NCBI GenBank assembly: GCA_937897665.1
Contig: CALCPB010000658.1
Coordinates: forward strand, 1-5,479
DNA length: 5,479 nucleotides
Origin: an uncultured Halomicronema sp.
GTDB lineage: Bacteria; Cyanobacteriota; Cyanobacteriia; Phormidesmidales; Phormidesmidaceae
Direction of reading: 5' to 3'
In this document: piece after piece, positions 1-5,439 of the stretch
Layout: every line of letters starts with the position of its first letter
Numbering within the stretch: position 1 is the first letter of the stretch
Notes under the pieces: model-generated
Databases searched by the model: none
Told to the model about the DNA's origin: nothing
Seen by the model: the letters and a program-made list of their open reading frames with translations, nothing else
Made by a program: the position numbers and the translations under genes

Positions 1-547
1 ACTTGACAATTTTTTCCGTGTGAATCCAGGTTTGATAAATAAGAACGATCACCAATGCAATCAGGGTCTGGATAACATCAAAGCCGATCAAAATCATCGG
101 AACGAAGAAGATCCATTCAATCAGTCCCTCGATCCATGACAGTCGCAGTGATGTGGTGAGATTGTACTCGGGAGATGAGTGATGAACACTGTGATACGAC
201 CAGAGAATACGTATTTCATGTTCCCATCGGTGCATCCAATAATAGGTGATGTCTGCCAGAATGAGAGCGAGCCCCCAACTCCACCAAGTCAAGGGAATTC
301 TCCAGACAATCAAGTTTTCGACGACAAATAGACCAAGAACGAAAATGAGCCCATAAACAGTGCGATCTAATAGGTGATTAACAAAGGCAATGCCAAAATT
401 GGCAAACGTTTGCCCTTTAGGTCGGCGACCAGTAAAAATATCCCACGTCGCTTCAAGAATAATGGCGAGGAGAAAAACAAGGCTAATCAATTCGAGAGTG
501 TCAAATGTCTCTACAAACTCATTGAATCGAGTGAAATCAATATTCAT
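1..547 (-). CDS. Fatty acid hydroxylase / sterol desaturase family membrane protein (N-terminal part, runs off the window)
   Basis: Partial gene: 182 codons read from ATG at 547 down to base 1 without a stop; the C-terminus is outside the window. The family consists of integral-membrane di-iron oxygenases that hydroxylate or desaturate lipids, sterols or carotenoids. Visible signatures are HRWEH (HxxxH, His106 and His110), preceded by the typical D-x-x-Y-Y-W context (Asp99), and HSVHH (HxxHH, His119, His122, His123), followed by the usual N-x-x-T-x-x-x-R stretch. A further family-like His lies in WIHTE (His176). The last His cluster expected of the family would lie beyond the edge. Hydrophobic segments at about 18-35, 63-82, 88-104 and 141-172 fit a multi-pass membrane protein. 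The start is firm: an in-frame TGA directly precedes the ATG and AAGGAG lies 11 nt upstream. The gene is downstream of and co-directional with tetR (784-1359), with a putative TetR operator in its upstream region. The substrate cannot be told from sequence. Confidence 0.93.
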   Translation of the reverse strand, partial: MNIDFTRFNEFVETFDTLELISLVFLLAIILEATWDIFTGRRPKGQTFANFGIAFVNHLLDRTVYGLIFVLGLFVVENLIVWRIPLTWWSWGLALILADITYYWMHRWEHEIRILWSYHSVHHSSPEYNLTTSLRLSWIEGLIEWIFFVPMILIGFDVIQTLIALVIVLIYQTWIHTEKIVK

Positions 548-558
548 TCAAACCTACA

Positions 559-564
559 CTCCTT
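559..564 (-). promoter_or_regulatory. Ribosome binding site of the hydroxylase-family gene
   Basis: Minus-strand AAGGAG lies 11 nt before the ATG at 547. With the in-frame TGA immediately before that ATG, it fixes the start of the hydroxylase-family gene. The spacing is slightly long but acceptable. The other three genes have no comparable Shine-Dalgarno sequence, so this one stands out. Confidence 0.7.
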
Positions 565-713
565 GGCTGAGGATCACGAAATTTATGAGCATGAAAGATA
601 AAGATAGAAACGACATTTTTTTGACAATCTCTTAACCCCACAAGTTTTTTGGGGATGTTTTCATACTGAGCTGAAAGCACTCTCCTATATGGTTCATTTC
701 TGGATTTGGATTA

Positions 714-737
714 TTTTATATCGAGCGCTTGGTTTAT
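714..737. promoter_or_regulatory. Putative TetR operator copy A, upstream of the hydroxylase-family gene
   Basis: This 24-bp stretch is identical and in the same orientation to 1361-1384. Its core at 720-733, ATCGAGCGCTTGGT, is an imperfect dyad centred between 726 and 727, with five of seven half-site positions symmetric, as TetR-family operators usually are. AT-rich -10-like elements flank it on the minus strand: TTATATAA (734-741) just before it and TATAAAAT (713-720) overlapping its far edge. Binding should therefore interfere with a promoter reading toward the hydroxylase gene, although no good -35 is visible and the exact promoter is uncertain. It begins 167 bp upstream of the gene's start codon. 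The operator role is inferred from the repeat, symmetry and position. Confidence 0.72.
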
Positions 738-761
738 ATAACCACAAAACCCTACGGTTCG

Positions 762-781
762 AATAAAGAAAATTCCTTATT
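762..781 (-). terminator. AT-rich inverted repeat just after the tetR stop, possible weak terminator
   Basis: AATAAAGAA (762-770) and TTCCTTATT (773-781) are inverted copies with one mismatch, separated by 2 bp, and lie 2 bp past the tetR stop codon. The stem is AT-rich and no clean U-tract follows, so termination would be weak at best. It may mark the end of the tetR message or only be a chance palindrome; read-through into the hydroxylase gene remains possible. Confidence 0.25.
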
Positions 782-783
782 TC

Positions 784-1359
784 CTAGCTTGGAAGATGTT
801 TTTCAAAGTAGGTAGTCAGCATTTGAGCTAGCAGATGAATCTGTTCCTCAAACGAAAAGTCATCACTCCCCTCTAATTGTTCAATCAAGATGCCGTTAAT
901 CAATGTCCAAATAAATCGAGCTAGCTTCAAATCCCCAAGGTTTAAAAACTCCGACATCTCTTGCTGGCTTCTTTTGTCAATCTTCTGAAAAATCGGATTT
1001 TGATCAATCTCTGCTGTCTCATGATGTTGATAAAAATCCACCCAAATCGCAGCTTGCTTAATAAAGTGCGCCTCATTATCAATCAAAAGCTTCTCAAGCC
1101 CTTGAATTCGTTCTGAGAGCGTATGTCCATATGTAGCCGCTTTGAATAATTGAAACTCTTGCATACTCATTTCTTCCACAAGTTGCTCAAACAAAGCTTG
1201 CTTGCTTGGGAAATAGTGATACATTGCCCCAGTTGAGATGCCCAGCTCCTTACATAATTGCCTCGTTGTGACATTGGCATAACCTTTCTCAGCAAACAAA
1301 TCAAAACATTTGCTCAGAATTTCTTTGCGGTGCTGCTCAGAGTCAACTATCTTAGGCAT
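784..1359 (-). CDS. TetR/AcrR-family transcriptional repressor
   Basis: Complete 191-residue protein, a normal length for the family. Residues 8-57 form the classic TetR N-terminal DNA-binding domain: a first helix with F-x-L-F-A-E-K-G-Y, then T-T-R-Q-L-C-K-E-L-G-I-S (turn) and the recognition-helix signature G-A-M-Y-H-Y-F-P-S-K at about 44-53. The remainder (about 60-191) is the all-helical ligand-binding and dimerisation half, which varies between members and gives no ligand by eye. The ATG at 1359 is the natural start: the HTH domain follows at the usual distance, and a promoter plus putative operator lie directly upstream. No Shine-Dalgarno is seen and the predicted leader is only about 16 nt. 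The gene reads toward the hydroxylase-family gene, and the same 24-bp site precedes both, so it probably represses itself and that gene. By analogy with DesT and FabR, TetR-type regulators of fatty-acid modification, the ligand could be a lipid or acyl derivative; this is inference. Confidence 0.95.
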   Translation of the reverse strand: MPKIVDSEQHRKEILSKCFDLFAEKGYANVTTRQLCKELGISTGAMYHYFPSKQALFEQLVEEMSMQEFQLFKAATYGHTLSERIQGLEKLLIDNEAHFIKQAAIWVDFYQHHETAEIDQNPIFQKIDKRSQQEMSEFLNLGDLKLARFIWTLINGILIEQLEGSDDFSFEEQIHLLAQMLTTYFEKHLPS

Positions 1360-1360
1360 T

Positions 1361-1384
1361 TTTTATATCGAGCGCTTGGTTTAT
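1361..1384. promoter_or_regulatory. Putative TetR operator copy B, at the tetR start site
   Basis: This 24-bp sequence is identical to 714-737. Its core ATCGAGCGCTTGGT at 1367-1380 is an imperfect dyad centred between 1373 and 1374. On the minus strand it lies between the -10 element (1383-1388) and the tetR ATG (1357-1359), covering the predicted transcription start. A bound repressor here would block tetR transcription, the standard autoregulation arrangement. On the minus strand the core reads ACCAAGCGCTCGAT, resembling the AnCAAGnnCTTGnT type of TetR-family site reported for KstR2 (recalled, one mismatch). That is similarity of operator type only, not evidence of orthology. Confidence 0.78.
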
Positions 1385-1412
1385 TTTAATCGTCTCAAAG
1401 CTTAAGTGTCAA
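1383..1412 (-). promoter_or_regulatory. Sigma-70 type promoter of tetR
   Basis: On the minus strand there is a perfect -35 TTGACA (1407-1412), an 18-bp spacer, and a -10 TAAAAT (1383-1388) with one mismatch to TATAAT. Transcription should start near 1376, inside the putative operator, giving a leader of about 16 nt before the tetR ATG. This is the best-looking promoter in the window, and its overlap with operator copy B supports autorepression. Confidence 0.75.
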
Positions 1413-2126
1413 GTGGCACTAGGGCTCAAGAATTTCATTGCAACACTGCTCATCTCGGAATGAGAGGAGTAGAGGGTCTCAAGTCGTCATCAGAAACCGG
1501 CTAACAACTGATTAGAGAGAGTCTTTCCATCTAGAGTGATGGCCTCTCAATGTCATTGGGTTGCTGGCGATATCAGGTTTTCGATGACTTTTGTTCCCAT
1601 TTGTATCTGAGATGTTGTTGCACCAGAAGGCTTACGTTAGGGCACTTTGAATTGAGGTGTGAGGTTTATCCGCCCAAGCATGTCTGAAAATCTGGCCAAG
1701 GATGACTGTGCCCGACTCTTGGCGCATAGCTAGCCCGGCCAACGGTGGCAGGAGCATCTCTCAGCAAGGCGCTTGCCGTAGGAGCGATCAGCAACGGCGA
1801 AAGGCGGTCTTAATTCCATCGGTGGCCACCCGTTCAACAACTGTGTTCTGGACGGTCAACAAAACCATGAATTTTTCGTGGTGTCGAGGGAAATAAGTGA
1901 TCCTGCAGCAGGCATCCACGTTACGCTGGGAAAATCTGAAAGTGCCTACAGGCGGGTTTCGCGGCACCGTTCTTCACGCGGGTCAAAGGATCGCCAGTTG
2001 CCCTCTCGATATGGGGCAAAGAGTCATGGGTCACACCACGAACTTCCATCACTTCAGGCTGTGTCTGGCTCTCAAGATCGGGCACACTTTGATACCTTAA
2101 AGCTCGCATTGCCTCCTAACTTTGCC
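1413..2126. other. Long intergenic region without a supportable gene
   Basis: This stretch separates the divergent tetR and phosphorylase genes. Open frames of about 60-70 codons exist on both strands (for example plus 1702-1896, plus 1897-2100, minus 1921-2109), but they overlap one another, match no family I recognise, and have no convincing start signals. The frame continuous with the phosphorylase (from 1878) is also open here but does not look coding. Small symmetric elements are visible: CCATC/GATGG (1527-1542), GCAAG/CTTGC (1764-1776), the perfect palindrome GGTGGCCACC (1821-1830) and CCTGC/GCAGG (1902-1912). No good plus-strand promoter for the phosphorylase was found. The stretch may hold a long leader, an unrecognised RNA or a decayed gene. 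Confidence 0.6.
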
Positions 2127-4361
2127 ATGAATCCCATTACTCAGCTCAAAGCCAAACTGCCCCAGCCCCTTCGTCGCTTGGCAGATTTAGCTTACAACTA
2201 CTGGTGGAGTTGGACGCCCGATCGCATGTCCCTCTTTCGCAGCATTGAGCCCACCATTTGGCAGACCTACTATCACAATCCGGTGGCGCTGCTAGAAGCC
2301 GTCACCTATGAGCGGCTCTCGCAAATTGCCGAAGACCCTGATTATCTAAAGCGTTTGCAGGTGTTGGCCAACCAGTTTGATGCTTACATGCGCGAGCCAA
2401 ATACCTGGGGCAGTCAGGTCGCGCCTGATCTCTCTGCGGAAGAGCCCGTGGCTTATTTTTGTCTGGAGTATGGCATTCACGAATCGCTCTATACCTATTG
2501 CGGTGGGTTGGGGGTGCTCGCCGGTGACTACTTGAAATCGGCCTCTGACTTGGGTATCCCGATGGTGGGCGTGGGGCTGCTATACAAGCAGGGCTATGTC
2601 TGTCAGCGGCTCAATCGCAGCGGCTGGCAAGAGGATTTTTATCGCGATAATGATTTTGAACACATGCCGATAGAGCTGGTGCGCGATGAATACGGCCAGC
2701 CCGTCACGGTGAAAGTGACGGTGCGGCAGCGTACCGTGCGGGTGCAAGCCTGGAAAGTGCGGATTGGCCGAGTTGACCTGTATCTGTTGGATGCCGATCG
2801 CGCTGATAATGACCCGATTGACCGCAAGCTCACAGGGCAGCTTTATGGCGGCAATCGAGAAACTCGATTGGCGCAACAGATCCTGCTAGGTATTGGCGGC
2901 GTGCAGGTATTGAATGCCCTCGAAATTGAGCCCACGATTTACCATCTCAACGAAGGCAGTTCGGCCTTTGCGTTGCTAGAAGTCGCCCGCCAAGAAATGG
3001 AATTTTCGGGCAGTACGTTTGCTGAAGCTCAAACCTGGGTGCGCGAGCACGCCGTTTTTACGACCCATACACCGGTCTCAGACGGCAACAATGCCTTCTC
3101 CGCCGACATGATGGATTCTTTCTTTGGGCACTATTGGCCGCAACTAGAGCTGTCCCGAGAAGACTTTTTGCACTTAGGCGCCCGCCGCATCGGCGACCCA
3201 TGGGAACCGTTTAGCCTGTCGGTGTTGGCGCTGCGCATGACCCGGCAGGCCAATGGCGTCAGCCGTCGCCATGGCGAAGTCTCGCGACAAATGTGGCAAA
3301 TTTTGTATCCTGACCGCGCCGAAGCCGCGGTGCCCATCGGTCATGTGACGAACGGTGCCCATCTCCGCAGTTGGACAGCGCCGCTCTTGGTTGATTTATA
3401 TCGCCAGCATTTAGGCAAAGAGTGGGCGCGGCTATTTGATAGCACGAAGCCGTGGGAAGATGCGGAGTCGCAGCGGGCCAGTCAAACCCTTTGGCAAACC
3501 GTGGATGCTTTACCCGATCGCGAGCTGTGGCGACGTCACTGCATTCTCAAAGAACGGCTGATTGCTTACACGCGATCGCGGGTGTTGGCTTCGCGGTTGG
3601 AGCGTCGTGAGGCCAAAGACGACATCATGGCCGTTGAGCGACTGCTCGACCCCAAAGTTTTAACGCTAGGGTTTGCCCGGCGCTTTAGCCCCTACAAACG
3701 CGGGGCGCTGCTGTTTAAAGATTTACAGCGGGCGATTCGGATTTTTTCCCACGCGCGGCGCCCTATTCAAATCATTTTGGCGGGCAAGGCGCGCCCCGGT
3801 GATGATGAAGGCAAGCGCATCATTCAGCGATTGATGGAATGGTGTCGTCATCCGGCTTTGCGCGATCGCGTGGCGTTTATCGAAGACTACGACCTGTTTA
3901 CAGCCAAGCTGATGGTGCATGGGGTAGACGTCTGGTTGAATACGCCGCGTCGCCCCACCGAAGCCTGTGGCACCAGTGGCCAAAAGGCGGCATTTAACGG
4001 TGTGATTAACTGCAGCGTTGACGATGGCTGGTGGTGTGAAGCCTATCAGCCGGGGCAGTTGGGACGCCCCAGCAACGGTTGGACGATTGGCGAAGCCCTC
4101 GACAGCAGCGACCAAGAGCTGCAAGACCAAGTGGATGCGGATTCCCTTTATACCTTGCTAGAGCGCGAGATTTCGCCCTTATTTTATGAGCGCGATCGCC
4201 ACGGCATTCCCCATAAGTGGGTCGCCATGATGAAGGCATCGATTCGCACCAATGCCCCCAACTTCAACAGCGATCGCATGGTCGCCGACTATGTGACCCA
4301 AAACTACCTGCCGGATGCCGCCGCTGATGCGGCTGCCCTCAAGGCGGGGCAGGTCGCTTAA
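2127..4361 (+). CDS. glgP: Alpha-glucan family phosphorylase (glycogen/maltodextrin phosphorylase, GT35)
   Basis: A 744-residue PLP enzyme of the TIGR02094-type alpha-glucan phosphorylase group. It is expected to release glucose-1-phosphate from alpha-1,4-glucans such as glycogen in the cytosol. Residues about 12-90 match the DUF3417 domain, including the L-A-Y-N-Y-W-W-S-W stretch. Catalytic-domain blocks follow in order: YFCLEYGIHESL (110-121), YCGGLGVLAGD (124-134), NEGSSAF (275-281), TTHTPVSDG (312-320), TNGAHLRSW (408-416), GFARRFSPYKR (515-525, the phosphate-site Arg/Lys region), GKARPGDD (553-560), EACGTSGQK (612-620, Lys620 being the expected PLP lysine) and DGWW (633-636). I chose the ATG at 2127 because DUF3417 begins a few residues later; the frame stays open up to 1878, but those 83 codons look non-coding. 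No clear Shine-Dalgarno is present. Family blocks usually read NEGH and GTSGMK, so Ser278 and Gln619 are departures. The gene lies 150 bp upstream of the Tab2-family gene on the same strand. Confidence 0.95.
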   Translation: MNPITQLKAKLPQPLRRLADLAYNYWWSWTPDRMSLFRSIEPTIWQTYYHNPVALLEAVTYERLSQIAEDPDYLKRLQVLANQFDAYMREPNTWGSQVAPDLSAEEPVAYFCLEYGIHESLYTYCGGLGVLAGDYLKSASDLGIPMVGVGLLYKQGYVCQRLNRSGWQEDFYRDNDFEHMPIELVRDEYGQPVTVKVTVRQRTVRVQAWKVRIGRVDLYLLDADRADNDPIDRKLTGQLYGGNRETRLAQQILLGIGGVQVLNALEIEPTIYHLNEGSSAFALLEVARQEMEFSGSTFAEAQTWVREHAVFTTHTPVSDGNNAFSADMMDSFFGHYWPQLELSREDFLHLGARRIGDPWEPFSLSVLALRMTRQANGVSRRHGEVSRQMWQILYPDRAEAAVPIGHVTNGAHLRSWTAPLLVDLYRQHLGKEWARLFDSTKPWEDAESQRASQTLWQTVDALPDRELWRRHCILKERLIAYTRSRVLASRLERREAKDDIMAVERLLDPKVLTLGFARRFSPYKRGALLFKDLQRAIRIFSHARRPIQIILAGKARPGDDEGKRIIQRLMEWCRHPALRDRVAFIEDYDLFTAKLMVHGVDVWLNTPRRPTEACGTSGQKAAFNGVINCSVDDGWWCEAYQPGQLGRPSNGWTIGEALDSSDQELQDQVDADSLYTLLEREISPLFYERDRHGIPHKWVAMMKASIRTNAPNFNSDRMVADYVTQNYLPDAAADAAALKAGQVA

Positions 4362-4396
4362 GGCAATTTCTGAGCCAGTTCCCGGCATTGCCAGGG

Positions 4397-4409
4397 CTGG
4401 TTTAACCAG
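4397..4409. repeat. Perfect 13-bp palindrome between phosphorylase and Tab2-family genes
   Basis: CTGGTTTAACCAG has two 6-bp arms around a central T and lies 36 bp past the phosphorylase stop. It is too tight to form a good RNA hairpin and lacks a following T-run, so it does not look like a terminator. A small protein-binding site is possible. The rest of the 150-bp gap (4362-4511) shows no clear promoter or ribosome binding site. Confidence 0.4.
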
Positions 4410-4511
4410 AAACCCCGAGTTCACTGCGATTGAGGTCTCGACAAATCCCACCCCGCCAGGAATTGTCTTGCGCCAGCAATCGCCTCACTTCATCCTGATG
4501 CCCCCTTGACT

Positions 4512-5348
4512 ATGACTATTTGGGAAGCCGACTGTTATCGTCGTCCCCTGCGGGATGAGGCCCAAAACCCGCTGTGGGAACTGCTGATCTGCGATCGCGA
4601 GTTTCACTTTACCTATGGGGCCATAGCCCCCCAAAAAGCGGTCAACAGCCAGTGGCTGCAGCAGCAGTTCGCCGCTGCCCGGCAAAAAGCACCCCAGCCG
4701 CCGACCGAAATTCGCGTCTTTCGGCCCCAATCCGTCTCACTGCTGCAGGCAGGGGCACAGCCCCTCGGTCTTGTGGTCAAACCCACTCGGTTTACCCCCA
4801 CGCTCAAACAGTGGCTGGTGCAGCGAGCGCAGTGGTATCAGTCGCAACCGACCTATTCCGGCGAACCCTATGAGCCCGTGCCGTTAGAGCGGCCCGCGCC
4901 AGTGCCGATTCCAGAATCACTTTGGGGCGAGCAATGGCAGTTTGCCAGCCTCTCAGCTCAAGATTTTCAAGAGAGCTTGGTACATGAACCGATCCCGTTT
5001 CAAGTGATTCCGGCTGAGTGGCTGCCGCTGCACCTGGGCCTTCCCAGCACCGCCGCCATTCCGGGGGTAGTGATTGATGCGGGGCAACGAGCCCGGCCCC
5101 TTTGCCAGTGGCTACAAGCCCAACAGCCCGTGGCGCTGAACTACCAGACAGGCCCACCCGATGGCGTCCTGCTCGAATCGGGACTAGTCGATCGCTGGGT
5201 GCTCACCACCTTTGAAGACGAGCAGGTTACTGTGGCCGGTCAGACCTTTCGTGATCGCCAGCAACAGGCCAAAGGTCTGCACTTTTTGCTGGTGCGACCC
5301 GATGATTCGGGCATAACCTTTACCGGACTGTGGCTGTTGCGATCGTAG
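4512..5348 (+). CDS. Tab2/Atab2-family RNA-binding protein (DUF1092)
   Basis: A 278-residue protein, a normal size for the cyanobacterial and plastid Tab2 family. The family is named after Chlamydomonas Tab2, which binds the psaB 5' leader and is needed for its translation, and Arabidopsis ATAB2, which supports synthesis of photosystem I and II proteins. Visible signatures are the N-terminal I-W-E-A-D-C-Y-R-R-P-L block (3-13), followed by L-W-E-L-L-I-C-D (21-28) and V-N-S (44-46), a middle K-x-W-L-V-Q-R segment near 99-105, and the C-terminal G-L-H-F-L-L-V-R-P-D-D (255-265) and G-L-W-L-L-R (272-277) blocks. Residues about 110-140 are proline-rich and probably a linker. I chose ATG at 4512; an in-frame TTG at 4506 would add only two residues. 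There is no obvious Shine-Dalgarno. It follows the phosphorylase gene on the same strand after 150 bp; whether they share a transcript is unclear. A role in photosystem mRNA translation is inferred from the family. Confidence 0.93.
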   Translation: MTIWEADCYRRPLRDEAQNPLWELLICDREFHFTYGAIAPQKAVNSQWLQQQFAAARQKAPQPPTEIRVFRPQSVSLLQAGAQPLGLVVKPTRFTPTLKQWLVQRAQWYQSQPTYSGEPYEPVPLERPAPVPIPESLWGEQWQFASLSAQDFQESLVHEPIPFQVIPAEWLPLHLGLPSTAAIPGVVIDAGQRARPLCQWLQAQQPVALNYQTGPPDGVLLESGLVDRWVLTTFEDEQVTVAGQTFRDRQQQAKGLHFLLVRPDDSGITFTGLWLLRS

Positions 5349-5372
5349 GTCTGATCTGTGGTACCGCTGGAC

Positions 5373-5394
5373 GGCGATTGCCTGAGCGATCGCC
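5373..5394 (+). terminator. Hairpin after the Tab2-family gene, possible weak terminator
   Basis: GGCGAT (5373-5378) and ATCGCC (5389-5394) form a perfect 6-bp stem with a 10-nt loop, 24 bp past the Tab2-family stop codon. The right arm is part of a HIP1 octamer. Only TT follows before a purine-rich stretch, so this is not a standard intrinsic terminator. It may stabilise the 3' end or be fortuitous. Confidence 0.35.
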
Positions 5395-5418
5395 TTGAGA
5401 AAAAGCAGGCCGAGTATC

Positions 5419-5439
5419 GGGGTTTAGCATGGCCACCCC
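5419..5439. repeat. Small inverted repeat near the right edge
   Basis: GGGGT (5419-5423) and ACCCC (5435-5439) could pair around an 11-nt loop. On the plus strand the repeat is followed after four bases by AAAAAA, not T, so it is not a plus-strand terminator. No gene is visible between 5349 and the window end; an ATG at 5429 opens only eight codons. Confidence 0.3.

Larger units (their letters stand above)
3572..5393. repeat. Cluster of six HIP1 octamers (GCGATCGC)
   Basis: Perfect copies are at 3572-3579, 3862-3869, 4192-4199, 4270-4277, 4591-4598 and 5386-5393. Four fall in the phosphorylase gene, one in the Tab2-family gene and one in the 3' flanking hairpin. HIP1 is an over-represented palindrome in many cyanobacterial genomes. 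I found no perfect copy in the first 3,571 bases, though near matches occur (for example CCGATCGC near 2219). Confidence 0.9.

Noticed and set aside
374..635. Two overlapping plus-strand open frames of 75 and 81 codons
   Set aside because: They lie antisense to the start of the hydroxylase-family gene, whose histidine motifs and ribosome binding site are convincing; neither plus-strand product resembles a known protein.
1680..1733. Possible 17-codon peptide starting at ATG 1680
   Set aside because: Too short to judge, and the nearest GAGG is too far upstream to act as its ribosome binding site.
1702..1896. Plus-strand 64-codon open frame in the intergenic region
   Set aside because: No recognisable family, no ribosome binding site, and low-information composition; it could be a real small gene only if conserved elsewhere.
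1921..2109. Minus-strand 62-codon open frame preceded by AGGAGG
   Set aside because: The AGGAGG is only 2 nt from the ATG, too close for normal use, and the product is not recognised; kept as part of the unexplained region.
2580..4451. Several minus-strand open frames of 60-135 codons inside and just past the phosphorylase gene
   Set aside because: They are antisense shadows of a GC-rich coding sequence with clear protein motifs on the plus strand.
4315..4509. Plus-strand 64-codon frame across the phosphorylase end and the following gap
   Set aside because: Out of frame with the phosphorylase, no family match, and no start signals.
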